Source: CBDHFQ01 sp965262565
Lineage (GTDB): Bacteria > Bacteroidota > Bacteroidia > J057
Reading direction: 5' to 3'
Length of the DNA stretch: 64,000 bases
Assembly: GCA_965262565.1 (NCBI GenBank)
Contig: CBDHFQ010000024.1
Span: 1-64,000, forward strand
Shown here: piece after piece, positions 1 through 9,426 of the stretch
Layout: every line of letters begins with the position of its first letter
Numbering within the stretch: position 1 is the stretch's first letter
The notes under the pieces: generated by a model
Seen by the model: only the letters and a program-made list of their open reading frames with translations
Databases searched by the model: none
Told to the model about the DNA's origin: nothing
Position numbers and translations under genes: made by a program

Positions 1-333
1 TAATTCGCACTTAATGTGATATGCTCTTCCGGCTTCAATTAAATTTCCAGTAATTCCCATGACAGTTGCTCTCGATGGAGTAACTGAAGGTCTTACAGTA
101 TATCCTAACTCACGAGCCATCTTTTTATCCAGAATACTATGCGAAGATCCAGTATCAATTAATAAATACACCTCCTTATTGTTGATCAATCCTTTAATCA
201 CAGGTTTATTTCTATGAAAAATTAATTTCTCGACCTTTCCTTGAACATTTTGACCAACCATTTGAGCTTGACACCTTTGGGAAAAAGCAAGCAAAATCAA
301 CAAGGGAAAGAACATCAATAAAAAGAGATACAT
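1..333 (-). CDS. Retropepsin-like aspartyl protease family protein, C-terminus cut by window edge
   Basis: This reading frame is open from an ATG at 333 to the window edge, so only about the first 111 residues are visible. The first 25 residues are a hydrophobic signal peptide ending in CQAQ. After a short beta-rich stretch comes LLIDTGSSHSILD (about residues 57-69), the classic D-T/S-G active-site loop of single-domain aspartyl proteases of the retropepsin/gag-aspartyl type, followed by a region like the flap (VMGITGN). Bacterial members are secreted or periplasmic and their substrates are usually unknown. No upstream in-frame ATG exists, and AGAAAAAGG directly before the ATG is a weak ribosome site. 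The family call rests on the DTGSS motif; the exact subfamily cannot be given from a fragment. Confidence 0.6.
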   Translation of the reverse strand, partial: MYLFLLMFFPLLILLAFSQRCQAQMVGQNVQGKVEKLIFHRNKPVIKGLINNKEVYLLIDTGSSHSILDKKMARELGYTVRPSVTPSRATVMGITGNLIEAGRAYHIKCEL

Positions 334-637
334 CCTTTTTCTTATGGTCCATGTCGCATGGAATTTAAAGAGAAAGTGTTTCGGTAGGACTTTTCCCTGG
401 CATTTCATTATTATCTGACAATTAGTGTTGCAAAAGATTACACTTAGGTATTATTGAAGCACACCAAATCGGATATAGATGCTATGGGACAGTCTTAATT
501 CATCGTTTATTAAAGGTATAGAATATTAGTTTTGAGGTTGTAATTCCAAAGTAAAGAAATGTAAAAAATTGTCATCGATTAATGTAGAGATATTCAACTT
601 CATGGAGAAAGGTAATGGGGGTAAGCACTGAGAATGA
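334..637. other. Intergenic region, no gene seen
   Basis: About 300 AT-rich bases lie between the protease-like gene start and the end of the response regulator gene. I find no open frame with a family signature, no hairpin and no convincing promoter. A TAGTTTTG octamer near 526-533 matches the Bacteroidota -7 element on the plus strand but has no -33 TTG and no plus-strand gene downstream. Confidence 0.5.
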
Positions 638-1327
638 TTATGTAGCCAATAATTTGTACCCTACCCCATGTACAGTGAGAATGTATTGAGGGTCATTTGG
701 ATCAATTTCCACTTTCTGCCTGATTTTGACCATAAAATTATCTACTGTTCTGGTGTGAGGTCGCTCATTGTAACCCCAGATATTCACAAGTAAATCGTCT
801 CTGCTGACTACTTCATTGGCGTGCGCTAACATATATTTTAGGATCTCTACTTCTTTATGGGAAACTTTTACGGGAACATTATTCTCAAAAGCTTTGTACC
901 TATCAAAATCTACTTTCAATTTTCCAATTGTTGCTTCCTGAAGCGATTCATTTTCTTTTTCCTTTTGGTGTCTTCGAAGAATAGCTTTAATCCTCGCCAA
1001 TAATTCTCTTAGGCCAAAAGGTTTTGTGATATAATCGTCAGCTCCTAATTCCAATCCTATGACTTTATCAATTTCTTCCCCTTTTGCAGATAAAAAGATG
1101 ACTGGGGTAAAATTATCTTTTGCTCTCATCATTTTGCATACATCATATCCCGATCGCTTGGGTAACATGACATCCAGTAAAATAAGGTCGTAGCTATTAT
1201 TTAATGCTTTTTCTAATCCAATATTCCCATCGCTGGCTGTCTCTACTGAATAGCCTTCGAATGCTAAATTATCTCTTAATCCCGTTAACATATTGGGCTC
1301 ATCTTCAATGATAAGTATGCGATTCAT
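638..1327 (-). CDS. OmpR/PhoB-family response regulator
   Basis: This is a 229-residue two-component transcription factor. The receiver domain (about 3-115) has the acidic pair E8/D9-E10, phospho-acceptor D52 in LILLDVMLP, the conserved Ser in FLSAK and Lys in DDYITKPFG. The winged-helix DNA-binding domain (about 130-229) has the family pattern VSHKEVEILKYM, VVSRDDLLVNIWG and RTVDNFMVKIRQK, ending HGVGYKL. It lies 59 bases downstream of the histidine kinase gene on the same strand, so the two are very probably an operon and a cognate pair. The targets and signal cannot be read from the sequence. Length and order are normal for the family. Confidence 0.93.
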   Translation of the reverse strand: MNRILIIEDEPNMLTGLRDNLAFEGYSVETASDGNIGLEKALNNSYDLILLDVMLPKRSGYDVCKMMRAKDNFTPVIFLSAKGEEIDKVIGLELGADDYITKPFGLRELLARIKAILRRHQKEKENESLQEATIGKLKVDFDRYKAFENNVPVKVSHKEVEILKYMLAHANEVVSRDDLLVNIWGYNERPHTRTVDNFMVKIRQKVEIDPNDPQYILTVHGVGYKLLAT

Positions 1328-1386
1328 ATATTATCTTGGTAAATCCTTATTTCATTTAACAAAAATACTTTCCCAGGCAGTTTATG

Positions 1387-2955
1387 CTACGTATGATCAT
1401 TGACTTGTATATATTTTGGAAGATGCATAGTGAACTGACTGCCCATGTCTAATTGACTATCCAATTCAATTTTACCTTTATGAGCATCAATAATTCTCTT
1501 TACAATAGACAAGCCTAAGCCCGTTCCTTTAGTATCGTGAATGGTCCCATGTGGCACCCTATAGAATTTATCGAAAATAACTTTTTGATGTTCTTTGCCA
1601 ATACCGATGCCGTGATCTTTTACTGTGACAGACACATATTTTCCATTATGGTCTGTACCTATACAAATATATTTTTTATCAAGGCTATATTTTATCGCAT
1701 TTTCCAATAAATTCATGGTAGCTTCTGATAAAGCCTCCTTATCTCCCCATACTTTAGACATATTCGGGGCTAATTCTAGTTCGAACTCGAATCCCTTCTG
1801 TTCCAAATGGTACTGATAAGCATAAGCTATTTCTTCTACCATTTCATTCACACAAATTTCCTCGAAATGATATCGGCGTTTATTGGCTTCAGTTTGCGAA
1901 AAGTGGAGAATTTTATTGACTATTCCACTTAACCTTCGAGCCTCCTGAGATATAATTTGATAATATTCTTTACGTTTTTCCTCTGATGTTACCCTGCCCA
2001 TTTCTAATGTCTCTGCAAACATACTTATAAGAGACAAAGGAGTTCTTATTTCATGGGATACATTGGATACAAAATCGGCTTTTACTTCTGCTAGTTCTAT
2101 TTCCTTACGAATATTTTTAAAAACTATCCAAACAGCGAAAATTAATACCCCATTTAAAATGAATAACAACAAGAGATTAAGATAAAACCTGTCTAAAATT
2201 AAATCCCGGATGGTAGTTCCTTTAAATGCAATCCCCAATATGTGTTTAGGAAAGATCCAAATAGGCTTTTGATATTGTATTTGATCTGCAGCTATAGAAT
2301 CAGTAGCATAGACTACCTGATTATTCATGGAATCCAGGACCCCCAGGATGAACTCTTCTCTGGCAATACCCTGCATTCTATTTCCCAGTACCTGATTAGC
2401 AAATATATTGGGGTCTATTAAAAAAGTCCCAATAGTATTAATGGTATCGCTTAACGCAAAAATGAGTAATTGCCATTGTGGATATTGTTCCTGATTTTTC
2501 CCTTCAATTCTTCTGTATCCTTCTACGACATAATTACACAACTTTTCAATCGATCCGTTATCATTATGAACAACTTCGAGGATCATATTTTCAAAACGCT
2601 CAGGAGAAATGGTATCTATTCTGGTGGAGAATACTTTCACCCTATTCTCTGAAAATTCATACACTCCCGCCGAAAGTAATGCAGGGTAGGTTTGAATCAA
2701 TCTTTCCATTTCCCATTGTGCCTCCGCCCTGGATGTTCCCCATGCTCTGTCTATTCCTTCCGCCCAATTATCGGCAACATCATTAGCATATTGGTTTACA
2801 GAAAACAGTACTGCATCCAATTGCTCTTCATAAATTCTCTCTACTGCTGCCTCATTCCTGGTTAAAGAGGTTAATTCGTATAAACTGAAGAATAATGCAG
2901 GAAGTAACGCTACAGCAATGAGGATAATTCCAATACGCTTAATGGAAGGGGTCAT
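1387..2955 (-). CDS. Membrane sensor histidine kinase (HisKA/HATPase_c)
   Basis: This 522-residue kinase has an N-terminal membrane segment (about 7-27), a roughly 230-residue extracytoplasmic sensor region with no motif I recognise, a second membrane segment (about 258-280), and then the kinase core. The phospho-accepting His is H301 in NVSHEIRTPLSL. The ATPase part carries the N box (NLLENAIKYS), G1 (DHGIGIG), F box (IFDKFYRV) and G2 (GTGLGLSIV). It precedes the OmpR-type regulator gene with a 59-base gap, so it most likely phosphorylates that protein. It starts 89 bases from the divergent NtrC-type gene. The stimulus is unknown; the large periplasmic domain suggests an external ligand or envelope signal. 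Confidence 0.92.
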   Translation of the reverse strand: MTPSIKRIGIILIAVALLPALFFSLYELTSLTRNEAAVERIYEEQLDAVLFSVNQYANDVADNWAEGIDRAWGTSRAEAQWEMERLIQTYPALLSAGVYEFSENRVKVFSTRIDTISPERFENMILEVVHNDNGSIEKLCNYVVEGYRRIEGKNQEQYPQWQLLIFALSDTINTIGTFLIDPNIFANQVLGNRMQGIAREEFILGVLDSMNNQVVYATDSIAADQIQYQKPIWIFPKHILGIAFKGTTIRDLILDRFYLNLLLLFILNGVLIFAVWIVFKNIRKEIELAEVKADFVSNVSHEIRTPLSLISMFAETLEMGRVTSEEKRKEYYQIISQEARRLSGIVNKILHFSQTEANKRRYHFEEICVNEMVEEIAYAYQYHLEQKGFEFELELAPNMSKVWGDKEALSEATMNLLENAIKYSLDKKYICIGTDHNGKYVSVTVKDHGIGIGKEHQKVIFDKFYRVPHGTIHDTKGTGLGLSIVKRIIDAHKGKIELDSQLDMGSQFTMHLPKYIQVNDHT

Positions 2956-3044
2956 ATCATTAGCTGAAAAAATGTCTCATTTTAATACACTGGGTTGATT
3001 TAAAACCCTTATCATACTATTTTTTCATATAAACTAACGAATAT

Positions 3045-4433
3045 ATGAATGAGTTGGGAAAGATTTCGGGTAAAATTCTCATTGTAGATGATGATGAGGA
3101 TGTGTTATATACTGCCAGAATGGTTCTCAAGCGTCGATTTACTTATGTAAAAACCATATCAGATCCATTGGATATTCCTAAAATGCTAAGTAAAGAATCA
3201 TTTGATGTAATCATTCTCGACATGAATTTCTCATTTGGTGTGACTAGTGGGAAACAAGGAATCAGGTGGTTAAAAAAAATTCTCCAAATTGATCCGGGAG
3301 CACATGTCATTATGAGTACAGCCTACGGAGAAATTGAACTAGCCGTGGAAACAATGAAAGAGGGAGCTATAGATTTTCTAGTAAAACCATGGGAAAATGA
3401 AAAACTCCTAGCGTCTGTCCAAGCGATATTTGACTTAAGCAGAACTAAAAAAGAGGTGATCCACCTTAAACATAAGCATCACTTACTAAGTAAAGAGATA
3501 GATAAGCAGTATCACGACATTATCGCTGAATCAGATGCTATGAAGCAGGTGATGTCTTATGTTCGAAAGGTGGCAGCTACTGATGCTACAGTTCTGGTGT
3601 TAGGAGAAAATGGTACGGGAAAAGAATTAATAGCCAGAGCCATTCATAAGCACTCTTTACGCTCAGAAGAGGCATTTGTCAAAGTAGACCTTGGTTCTAT
3701 TTCCGAGAGCTTATTTGAGTCGGAAATGTTCGGGCATAAAAAAGGAGCTTTTACAGATGCTAAAGAAGACAGAGTGGGCCATTTTGAAATTGCCAGAGGA
3801 GGTACCCTTTTTTTGGATGAAATAGGAAATTTACCTCTTGGACTACAAGCTAAATTACTCACAGCTATTCAAAGTAAACATATTACGCGTGTAGGAACCA
3901 CTAATCCTATACCTTTGGACATCAGGCTTATTTGTGCTACTAATCAAGAATTATATAAAATGGTAGTTGAAAAGCAGTTCAGACAAGACCTATTATACAG
4001 AATAAATACTGTAGAAGTTATTCTACCTCCTTTGAGAGATCGGCCCAAAGATATTCCTTCATTAGCAGGATACTATTTAACGCTTTTCTCGGCTAAGTAC
4101 AATAAGCAGTCCCTGAATTTTGAACATAAAACGCTGGAAAAATTACAAAAATATCACTGGCCGGGAAATATTAGGGAACTTCAGCATTCCATAGAGAGAG
4201 CTGTGATTATTAGCGAAGGTAACAAGTTGCAACCTACCGATTTCAAACTTAGTAAAGAAATAAGTATGAGCAGTAGATCTGCTGAACATTCTTCCTTAAA
4301 ACTGGAAGAAATTGAAAAACAAACCATTTTACAGGCCATTAAAAAATGTGAAGGAAATTTGTCGAAAGCAGCCAAAGAATTAGGAATGGGGAGAAGCACA
4401 TTGTACCGAAAATTAGAAAAATACGGAATATGA
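3045..4433 (+). CDS. NtrC-family sigma54-dependent response regulator
   Basis: This 462-residue activator has three parts. The receiver (about 10-125) has D16-D17-D18, phospho-acceptor D59 (IILDM) and K114 (VKPW). The AAA+ sigma54-interaction domain (about 160-385) has Walker A GENGTGKE (187-194), the sigma54 contact loop GAFTDA (234-239, a variant of GAFTGA), Walker B TLFLDEIG and the R-finger region. A C-terminal Fis-type helix-turn-helix ends in NLSKAAKELGMGRSTLYRKLEKYGI. It overlaps the next gene, a NtrB-type kinase, by four bases (ATGA), so the two are translationally coupled partners. It should activate sigma54 promoters; I found no convincing -24/-12 site in the nearby intergenic regions I examined. 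Confidence 0.93.
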   Translation: MNELGKISGKILIVDDDEDVLYTARMVLKRRFTYVKTISDPLDIPKMLSKESFDVIILDMNFSFGVTSGKQGIRWLKKILQIDPGAHVIMSTAYGEIELAVETMKEGAIDFLVKPWENEKLLASVQAIFDLSRTKKEVIHLKHKHHLLSKEIDKQYHDIIAESDAMKQVMSYVRKVAATDATVLVLGENGTGKELIARAIHKHSLRSEEAFVKVDLGSISESLFESEMFGHKKGAFTDAKEDRVGHFEIARGGTLFLDEIGNLPLGLQAKLLTAIQSKHITRVGTTNPIPLDIRLICATNQELYKMVVEKQFRQDLLYRINTVEVILPPLRDRPKDIPSLAGYYLTLFSAKYNKQSLNFEHKTLEKLQKYHWPGNIRELQHSIERAVIISEGNKLQPTDFKLSKEISMSSRSAEHSSLKLEEIEKQTILQAIKKCEGNLSKAAKELGMGRSTLYRKLEKYGI

Positions 4434-5803
4434 TAAGGCCTTATTTCAACTTTCGTGTGAAGTTTATTTTTCGCCTACTGTTTCTCATACTATTGGGTTG
4501 CAGTACAGTCTATTTGCTGTTCCAATCTCCCTATTGGTTAGTTTCAATATGGACCTCCTTAGGATTCGTTCTATTATTGATTGAAACTGTTCGATTTGCA
4601 GAAAAGTCTTTTAATGAATTAAGTCATTTCCTGTTATCCATAGAGCAAAATGATTTTACTAATTCCTATTCAGCCAGATCTCAAAAAAATGACCTTCAAC
4701 TTGCCTTTCACCGGCTTTCCAATGTTTTCCAACGGCTAAGAACAGAAAAAGAATTCCATTTCCAGTACTTTCAAACGGTAGTAGAACATATTGCCATTCC
4801 TTTATTATGTTACAATGAGAATGAAGAGATAGTGTTACTCAATAGAGCAGCTCAAAAACTATTTGAAAAGCCTTATATAAGGCACCTTAGCACACTGGAT
4901 AAATTATACCCCGATTTGGGAGAAATCATTCGGAATATGGCTTCTGATGATAGAGAAGTATTAAAAATGAGCTGGAAAAAAGAGATGCAAACCTTCGCGA
5001 TAGATGCCACTGTATTCAAATTGCTAGGTCAGGCTTTCAAGTTGATTTCTATCCACAATATCCAAAATGAACTGGAAGCTCAGGAGTTGGAATCCTGGCA
5101 AAAATTAATCAGGGTATTAACCCATGAAATTATGAATTCAGTTATTCCTATCTCTTCTCTTTCTTCTGTCTCCGCTCAAATATTGAAGGAAACAGATGGG
5201 CAATTTAACTCTTTAACGGTAGAAGATTTTGAAGATTTACAGGGAAGTTTAACGACCATCGAAAACAGAAGCAAGGGACTAATTAATTTCGTTAAGGCAT
5301 ACAAAAGTCTGAGTCGAATTTCAGAACCTCATTTTGAACCTGTCTCTATCAAAGAATTGATTTCAGAGGTAAGTATTCTTCTTAAACCTCAATTAGAAAA
5401 ACAACACATACAGTTTGCCACCCGTCTAGAGCAAGATTCACTTAAGGTGATGGGGGATGTACAATTGTTGGAACAAGTATTAATTAACCTCATTGTCAAT
5501 GCCATAGATGCAGTAAAGTATATCCCTTCACCTCAGATCCAATTAAGCGCCTTTACTCATCCAGAAGAAAAGATATTTATACAATTACAGGATAATGGTC
5601 CGGGAATAAGCTCTGAAATGCTGGAACAGATTTTCATCCCATTCTTCACCACTAAAAAAAAGGGTTCCGGCATAGGATTAAGTTTATCTAAACAGATTAT
5701 GAATTTACATAAAGGAAAGATATCGGTATCATCTACTCCAGAAGAAGGAACCACATTCACTATAAGTATGAAAGAGCTGGTTAGTGAAGAGCCAACTGTA
5801 TAG
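4430..5803 (+). CDS. NtrB-like sensor histidine kinase
   Basis: This 457-residue kinase has two N-terminal membrane segments (about 12-30 and 35-52), a HAMP-like or coiled stretch, a PAS-like region (about 110-210, with TVVEHIAIPLLCYN and LLNRAAQKLF), the His box with H232 (LTHEIMNSVIPI) and an ATPase domain with N box (NLIVNAIDAV), DNGPGIS, FFTTKKKGSGIGLSL. The HEIMNS box resembles the NtrB/ATP-sensing kinases that pair with NtrC-type regulators. It overlaps the regulator gene by four bases. The short loop between the membrane helices argues for sensing within the membrane or in the cytoplasm. The partner alpha-E/ATP-grasp operon is convergent with it and 36 bases away, but a regulatory link is not shown. 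Confidence 0.9.
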   Translation: MIRPYFNFRVKFIFRLLFLILLGCSTVYLLFQSPYWLVSIWTSLGFVLLLIETVRFAEKSFNELSHFLLSIEQNDFTNSYSARSQKNDLQLAFHRLSNVFQRLRTEKEFHFQYFQTVVEHIAIPLLCYNENEEIVLLNRAAQKLFEKPYIRHLSTLDKLYPDLGEIIRNMASDDREVLKMSWKKEMQTFAIDATVFKLLGQAFKLISIHNIQNELEAQELESWQKLIRVLTHEIMNSVIPISSLSSVSAQILKETDGQFNSLTVEDFEDLQGSLTTIENRSKGLINFVKAYKSLSRISEPHFEPVSIKELISEVSILLKPQLEKQHIQFATRLEQDSLKVMGDVQLLEQVLINLIVNAIDAVKYIPSPQIQLSAFTHPEEKIFIQLQDNGPGISSEMLEQIFIPFFTTKKKGSGIGLSLSKQIMNLHKGKISVSSTPEEGTTFTISMKELVSEEPTV

Positions 5804-5839
5804 AATGAACCTGGCCTTCACATTATGTTACCTTTAAAC

Positions 5840-6799
5840 CTAAAAGGCTAAATATTGCTTTTCGAAAGCAGCGCCTATCTGGTATAATTTAGTTCTCAGA
5901 TCCTGAAGGTACTTTTCTTCTTGATGAGCAATCTCCTCTACGTTTGCATATTTTACCAGGCTGGCAAGTTTTCCAGTCAAAAATAAGGCAGAATCTCTAC
6001 ATACTTTTTTTGACAGTTGGATGTGATCCATATGCATATATAGATTATCAAGATTGTGGCTGATTGATTTAGGAAAATCAGGATTGAGAATAAGGAAATC
6101 CACAACAATTTTTCTGTTTGGAATTTTCCTATATTGCTTGCGAGACATATCAAAGCCTCCAACACTTCTCAAAGAGGTACTCCAATGATAGTTCTGCAAT
6201 ACTCCCCTACTTGCGCTTTGGGGATCAATCATAGCAATATCTTGAAATTTCGAAAGTAATATTTGAGTGGTTTGAATGGCCCTTTCAAGATGAATTCCTA
6301 TGTTGATAATTGACCAGGCTTGATTTCTTAATAAAGTATTTTGAAACAATCCTTTCACTATATAAGCTCCTTCAATAATATGTTGGCAAAAATCGAAATA
6401 GACTCTTTCTTTATTTGCAACCCTTACATTGAACTTATTCATTTCATGAAAAAGCCTATTAATAGCTTCATATGATTCTAATGATATCAAATCTCTTGAG
6501 CATAGTGCATTCTCTCTTGTAGCCCTTAAAGCACTATGGATGGAATAAATATTACGTTCATCTAAACAACAGAAGAACAATATCTTTTCCTCATTACTCA
6601 AACTGATTTCATTCTCAAATTCCTCCAAACCTCCTAACATGGAAAGCATTGAATGCAAAGCAGATTCCCTGCTAAAAGTCTCTGGTGCATCAAGTGAAGA
6701 AAAATATTGTACTCTGATATATCGAGCTAAATGTTCTGAGCGCTCTAAATATCTCGCCATCCAGAATAGGTGGTTGGCAATTCGAGAAAGCATATTCAT
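5840..6799 (-). CDS. Alpha-E domain-containing protein (DUF403)
   Basis: This is a 319-residue, almost wholly helical protein that starts MNMLSRIANHLFWMARYLERSEHLAR, the hallmark of the alpha-E family. It is ten bases downstream of the circularly permuted ATP-grasp gene, and the two families co-occur across many bacteria, sometimes as one fused protein. The pair is thought from comparative genomics to take part in an ATP-dependent peptide or amide ligation; no reaction has been settled as far as I know. Here the usual further neighbours (a transglutaminase-like protein and a proteasome-like or other peptidase) are absent from the window. No signal peptide is present, so it is cytoplasmic. Confidence 0.88.
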   Translation of the reverse strand: MNMLSRIANHLFWMARYLERSEHLARYIRVQYFSSLDAPETFSRESALHSMLSMLGGLEEFENEISLSNEEKILFFCCLDERNIYSIHSALRATRENALCSRDLISLESYEAINRLFHEMNKFNVRVANKERVYFDFCQHIIEGAYIVKGLFQNTLLRNQAWSIINIGIHLERAIQTTQILLSKFQDIAMIDPQSASRGVLQNYHWSTSLRSVGGFDMSRKQYRKIPNRKIVVDFLILNPDFPKSISHNLDNLYMHMDHIQLSKKVCRDSALFLTGKLASLVKYANVEEIAHQEEKYLQDLRTKLYQIGAAFEKQYLAF

Positions 6800-6809
6800 G
6801 TAAGTGGTG

Positions 6810-8270
6810 TTATTTTCCTAAAACCCAAGTATCTTTTGATCCTCCTCCCTGCGAAGAATTGACGACTAGGTTCCCTCTTCTGAGAGCCACTCTGGTTAAT
6901 CCTCCTTTACAAACATAACTAACATCATTTCCCATCAAAGAAAAAATTCGAAGATCAATGTGTCTTGGCTCAAATGTTATATCATCCTCTATAAATGTTG
7001 CATGAAGCGACAAAGACATGACAGGTTGGGCAATATATTTGCGGGGATTTTCCAGAATTCGTTGTTTGTATTCTTCTCTTTCTTGTTTGGTCGATTTATG
7101 TCCCATTAATATTCCATATCCTCCAGATTCATCTACTGGCTTTACGACCAATTTATCGAGGTTGTCAAGGACATACGAACAATCTGTTTTATTCACACAC
7201 CTAAATGTTCTAACGTTTTGAAGAATAGGTTCTTCGTCAAGATAGTATTTAATTAACTCCGGGACATAGATATAAATTGCTTTATCATCCGCAACTCCAG
7301 TTCCAGGTGCATTTATAATAGTAACATGTCCTCTTTTATACACGTCCATTAAGCCATTAACCCCCAAAAGCGAATCCTTACGAAAAACTTCGGGATCTAA
7401 AAATGCATCATCTACCCTTCTATAAATTACATCTACTTTTTTAGGTCCATAGATGGTGTTCATATAAATATAATGCTTGTCTACAAACAAGTCTCTTCCC
7501 TCTACCAACTGGATTCCCATTTGAGAAGCTAAAAATACATGTTCATAAAAGGCAGAATTATACATTCCTGGAGTTAATAACACACAATTCGGTTCTTCAT
7601 ATCGTTCTGGAGCTACACTTTCCATCATATGTAGGAGCGCTTCCGGGTAGTCTACTACTGGTTGAACTCTATAATTTGCGAATAAACCAGGTAGCGCACG
7701 CTTCATTGTCCCTCTATTAGCTAACACATAACTTATACCTGAAGGAGATCGAAGATTATCTTCAAGAACATAAAATGTGCCATCACTATGTTTAATTATA
7801 TCTGTTCCACATATATGGGTATAAATATCTCCAGGAGGGGTAAAGCCTTTCATCTCATCACGGAAAAATTGTGATGAAAGAATCATATCTTCAGGAACAA
7901 TTTTATCTTTAACTATTTTTTGATCGTGGTAAAGATCTTTAATAAAGAGGTTTAAGGCTTGATTCCGTTGAATAACTCCTTTTTCCAAATGATTCCACTC
8001 CTTTTTCGTAATAATCCTGGGAAATAAGTCAAAGGGGAAAATTTGTTCCTTTCCTTTATTCTGATGGTATACATTAAAAGTAATACCCTGATTAAAAAAT
8101 GTATTTTTTGAATATTCATGAATTCCAGAAAATTCATTAGCATCCAGCCTGGTAAAGTAATCAATAATCTTATCATAATATGGCCGTGACAACCGAGTAG
8201 TATCAAATACTTCATCAATTGCCACCCCGTTAACGTGGTAGGAGTCGAACAAGGGCCCGATAGCTTTCAT
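6810..8270 (-). CDS. Circularly permuted ATP-grasp protein (DUF404/DUF407)
   Basis: This 486-residue protein has the features of the circularly permuted ATP-grasp family: FPFDLFPRIITKKEW near the N-terminus, VLEDNLRSPSGISYV, VLLTPGMYNSAFYEH, DVIYRRVDDAFLDP, INAPGTGVADDKAIY, the ATP-binding strand LVVKPVDESGGYGILMG and IDLRIF near the end. The family is predicted to activate a carboxylate as acyl-phosphate and join it to an amine. It is the first gene of a two-gene operon with the alpha-E protein. Its upstream region is a 501-base AT-rich gap shared with a divergent TetR gene. Substrate unknown. Length fits the family and no truncation is seen. Confidence 0.9.
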   Translation of the reverse strand: MKAIGPLFDSYHVNGVAIDEVFDTTRLSRPYYDKIIDYFTRLDANEFSGIHEYSKNTFFNQGITFNVYHQNKGKEQIFPFDLFPRIITKKEWNHLEKGVIQRNQALNLFIKDLYHDQKIVKDKIVPEDMILSSQFFRDEMKGFTPPGDIYTHICGTDIIKHSDGTFYVLEDNLRSPSGISYVLANRGTMKRALPGLFANYRVQPVVDYPEALLHMMESVAPERYEEPNCVLLTPGMYNSAFYEHVFLASQMGIQLVEGRDLFVDKHYIYMNTIYGPKKVDVIYRRVDDAFLDPEVFRKDSLLGVNGLMDVYKRGHVTIINAPGTGVADDKAIYIYVPELIKYYLDEEPILQNVRTFRCVNKTDCSYVLDNLDKLVVKPVDESGGYGILMGHKSTKQEREEYKQRILENPRKYIAQPVMSLSLHATFIEDDITFEPRHIDLRIFSLMGNDVSYVCKGGLTRVALRRGNLVVNSSQGGGSKDTWVLGK

Positions 8271-8771
8271 GTCAAATTAATCGTATAAATAGGTAGAGTT
8301 TTCGTTAATAGAATCTATACATTATAATAAAAAAATGTAAAGATTACGCAAGTTTAAAAATAAGAAATTTTTAATATGATGTTAAATTTTTATTTATTAA
8401 GTAAATAAATGTCATATTTTATATCAAAGCGTAAATAAATGTAAGGGATTTCTACTTTGACCCATAGATATCCAGTGATACACATTTTTACCAACAAGCC
8501 TGAAAGAAATAATGTAAAGAAAATTCGGAAAGAGTTTAGCATTCATATGCATCTAACTCACTCAAATGTGGTTAGAAAAGCCTGATTCATAATGAATTTG
8601 TACACTTCATGAATCATATCAATTCATTAAAATAACACTTATTAATTCAATATTAATTTTTGCTATGAAAAAGCATCATGCTAGCATATTGCCCTTATAT
8701 AATCATTAAACAAATCTTTCGAATTCTCATATTTTATAATTAACATTGTTATAAATATTAACTATTATAAA
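8271..8771. other. 501-base AT-rich divergent intergenic region
   Basis: This gap separates the ATP-grasp start (minus) from a TetR gene (plus). It has no open frame with a family signature. It holds two copies of a 12-base direct repeat (see 8401-8442) and a small palindrome TAACA-T-TGTTA at 8741-8751, just before the TetR start. I saw no exact TAnnTTTG promoter element. It most likely carries the regulatory sites of both flanking genes. Confidence 0.5.
8401..8442. repeat. Direct repeat GTAAATAAATGT, two copies 30 bp apart
   Basis: The 12-mer GTAAATAAATGT is seen at 8401-8412 and again at 8431-8442. The spacing is exactly 30 bases, close to three helical turns, so a protein could bind both copies on one face. 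The region is very AT-rich, so chance is a real alternative. Confidence 0.35.
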
Positions 8772-9356
8772 ATGGGTATCAAAGAAAGGAGACATCGAGA
8801 AATTGAATTATTAAAAAAGAATATCCTATCTGCTGCCAGAAAAATTGCTACGGAAAAAGGTTGGCCCAGCGTATCGATCAGAAAAATAGCAGAAATTATA
8901 GAATATACGCCTCCCGTTATCTATGAACACTATAAGAACAAAGAAGCCATTTTAGCTGCCTTGGAGGAAATGGGGTTTCAGGAATTACAGCAATTACTCA
9001 ATGCTGCAAAGGAACAACACAATGAAGCAAAAAATGCTTTATTGGCTATATCTTCTGTTTATTGGGAGTTTGCGCTCTCCCATGCCGACCTTTACCAAGT
9101 GATGTTCAATTTAGAAGGAATCCGGTCTACCCCTCCTGATACCCAGGCCTTAAGAGTAAGTGCACAAGCAGTAATAGATACCTTAAAGCCTCTCCATACT
9201 TTTCCATCAGAAAGGGAGTCCCTTTTTTTTCAATGGTGGGCCATCGTTCACGGATTCGTTTCACTAGCAATGTCGGGGCAACTCCCTGGCATGAAAGACC
9301 AATTGCATTCTTATTTGATGGAGGGGATAGAGCGTTTCATAAACAGTATGGTATAA
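8772..9356 (+). CDS. TetR/AcrR-family regulator with WHG-type C-terminal domain
   Basis: This 194-residue regulator has the TetR helix-turn-helix at about residues 20-60 (SVSIRKIAEIIEYTPPVIYEHYKNKEAIL). The C-terminal ligand domain has the pattern ALLAISSVYWEFALSHADLYQVMFNLEG, typical of the WHG-type TetR C-domain. It lies 124 bases before a second TetR gene that begins the efflux operon. It could control that operon, the divergent ATP-grasp operon across the 501-base gap, or itself. A short AT-rich palindrome just upstream of its start could be an autoregulatory site. Confidence 0.88.
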   Translation: MGIKERRHREIELLKKNILSAARKIATEKGWPSVSIRKIAEIIEYTPPVIYEHYKNKEAILAALEEMGFQELQQLLNAAKEQHNEAKNALLAISSVYWEFALSHADLYQVMFNLEGIRSTPPDTQALRVSAQAVIDTLKPLHTFPSERESLFFQWWAIVHGFVSLAMSGQLPGMKDQLHSYLMEGIERFINSMV

Positions 9357-9426
9357 AAGAAATAAAATCTTTAAAATATTCTGGAAATATGTGCAACATT
9401 TTGCCACTTTTGTTCGTCATTGGATT

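Noticed and set aside
9390..9405. A sigma54-like site on the minus strand (TGGCA...TTGCA)
   Set aside because: The GG to GC distance is one base short of the strict spacing, and it points into the 3' end of a plus-strand gene.
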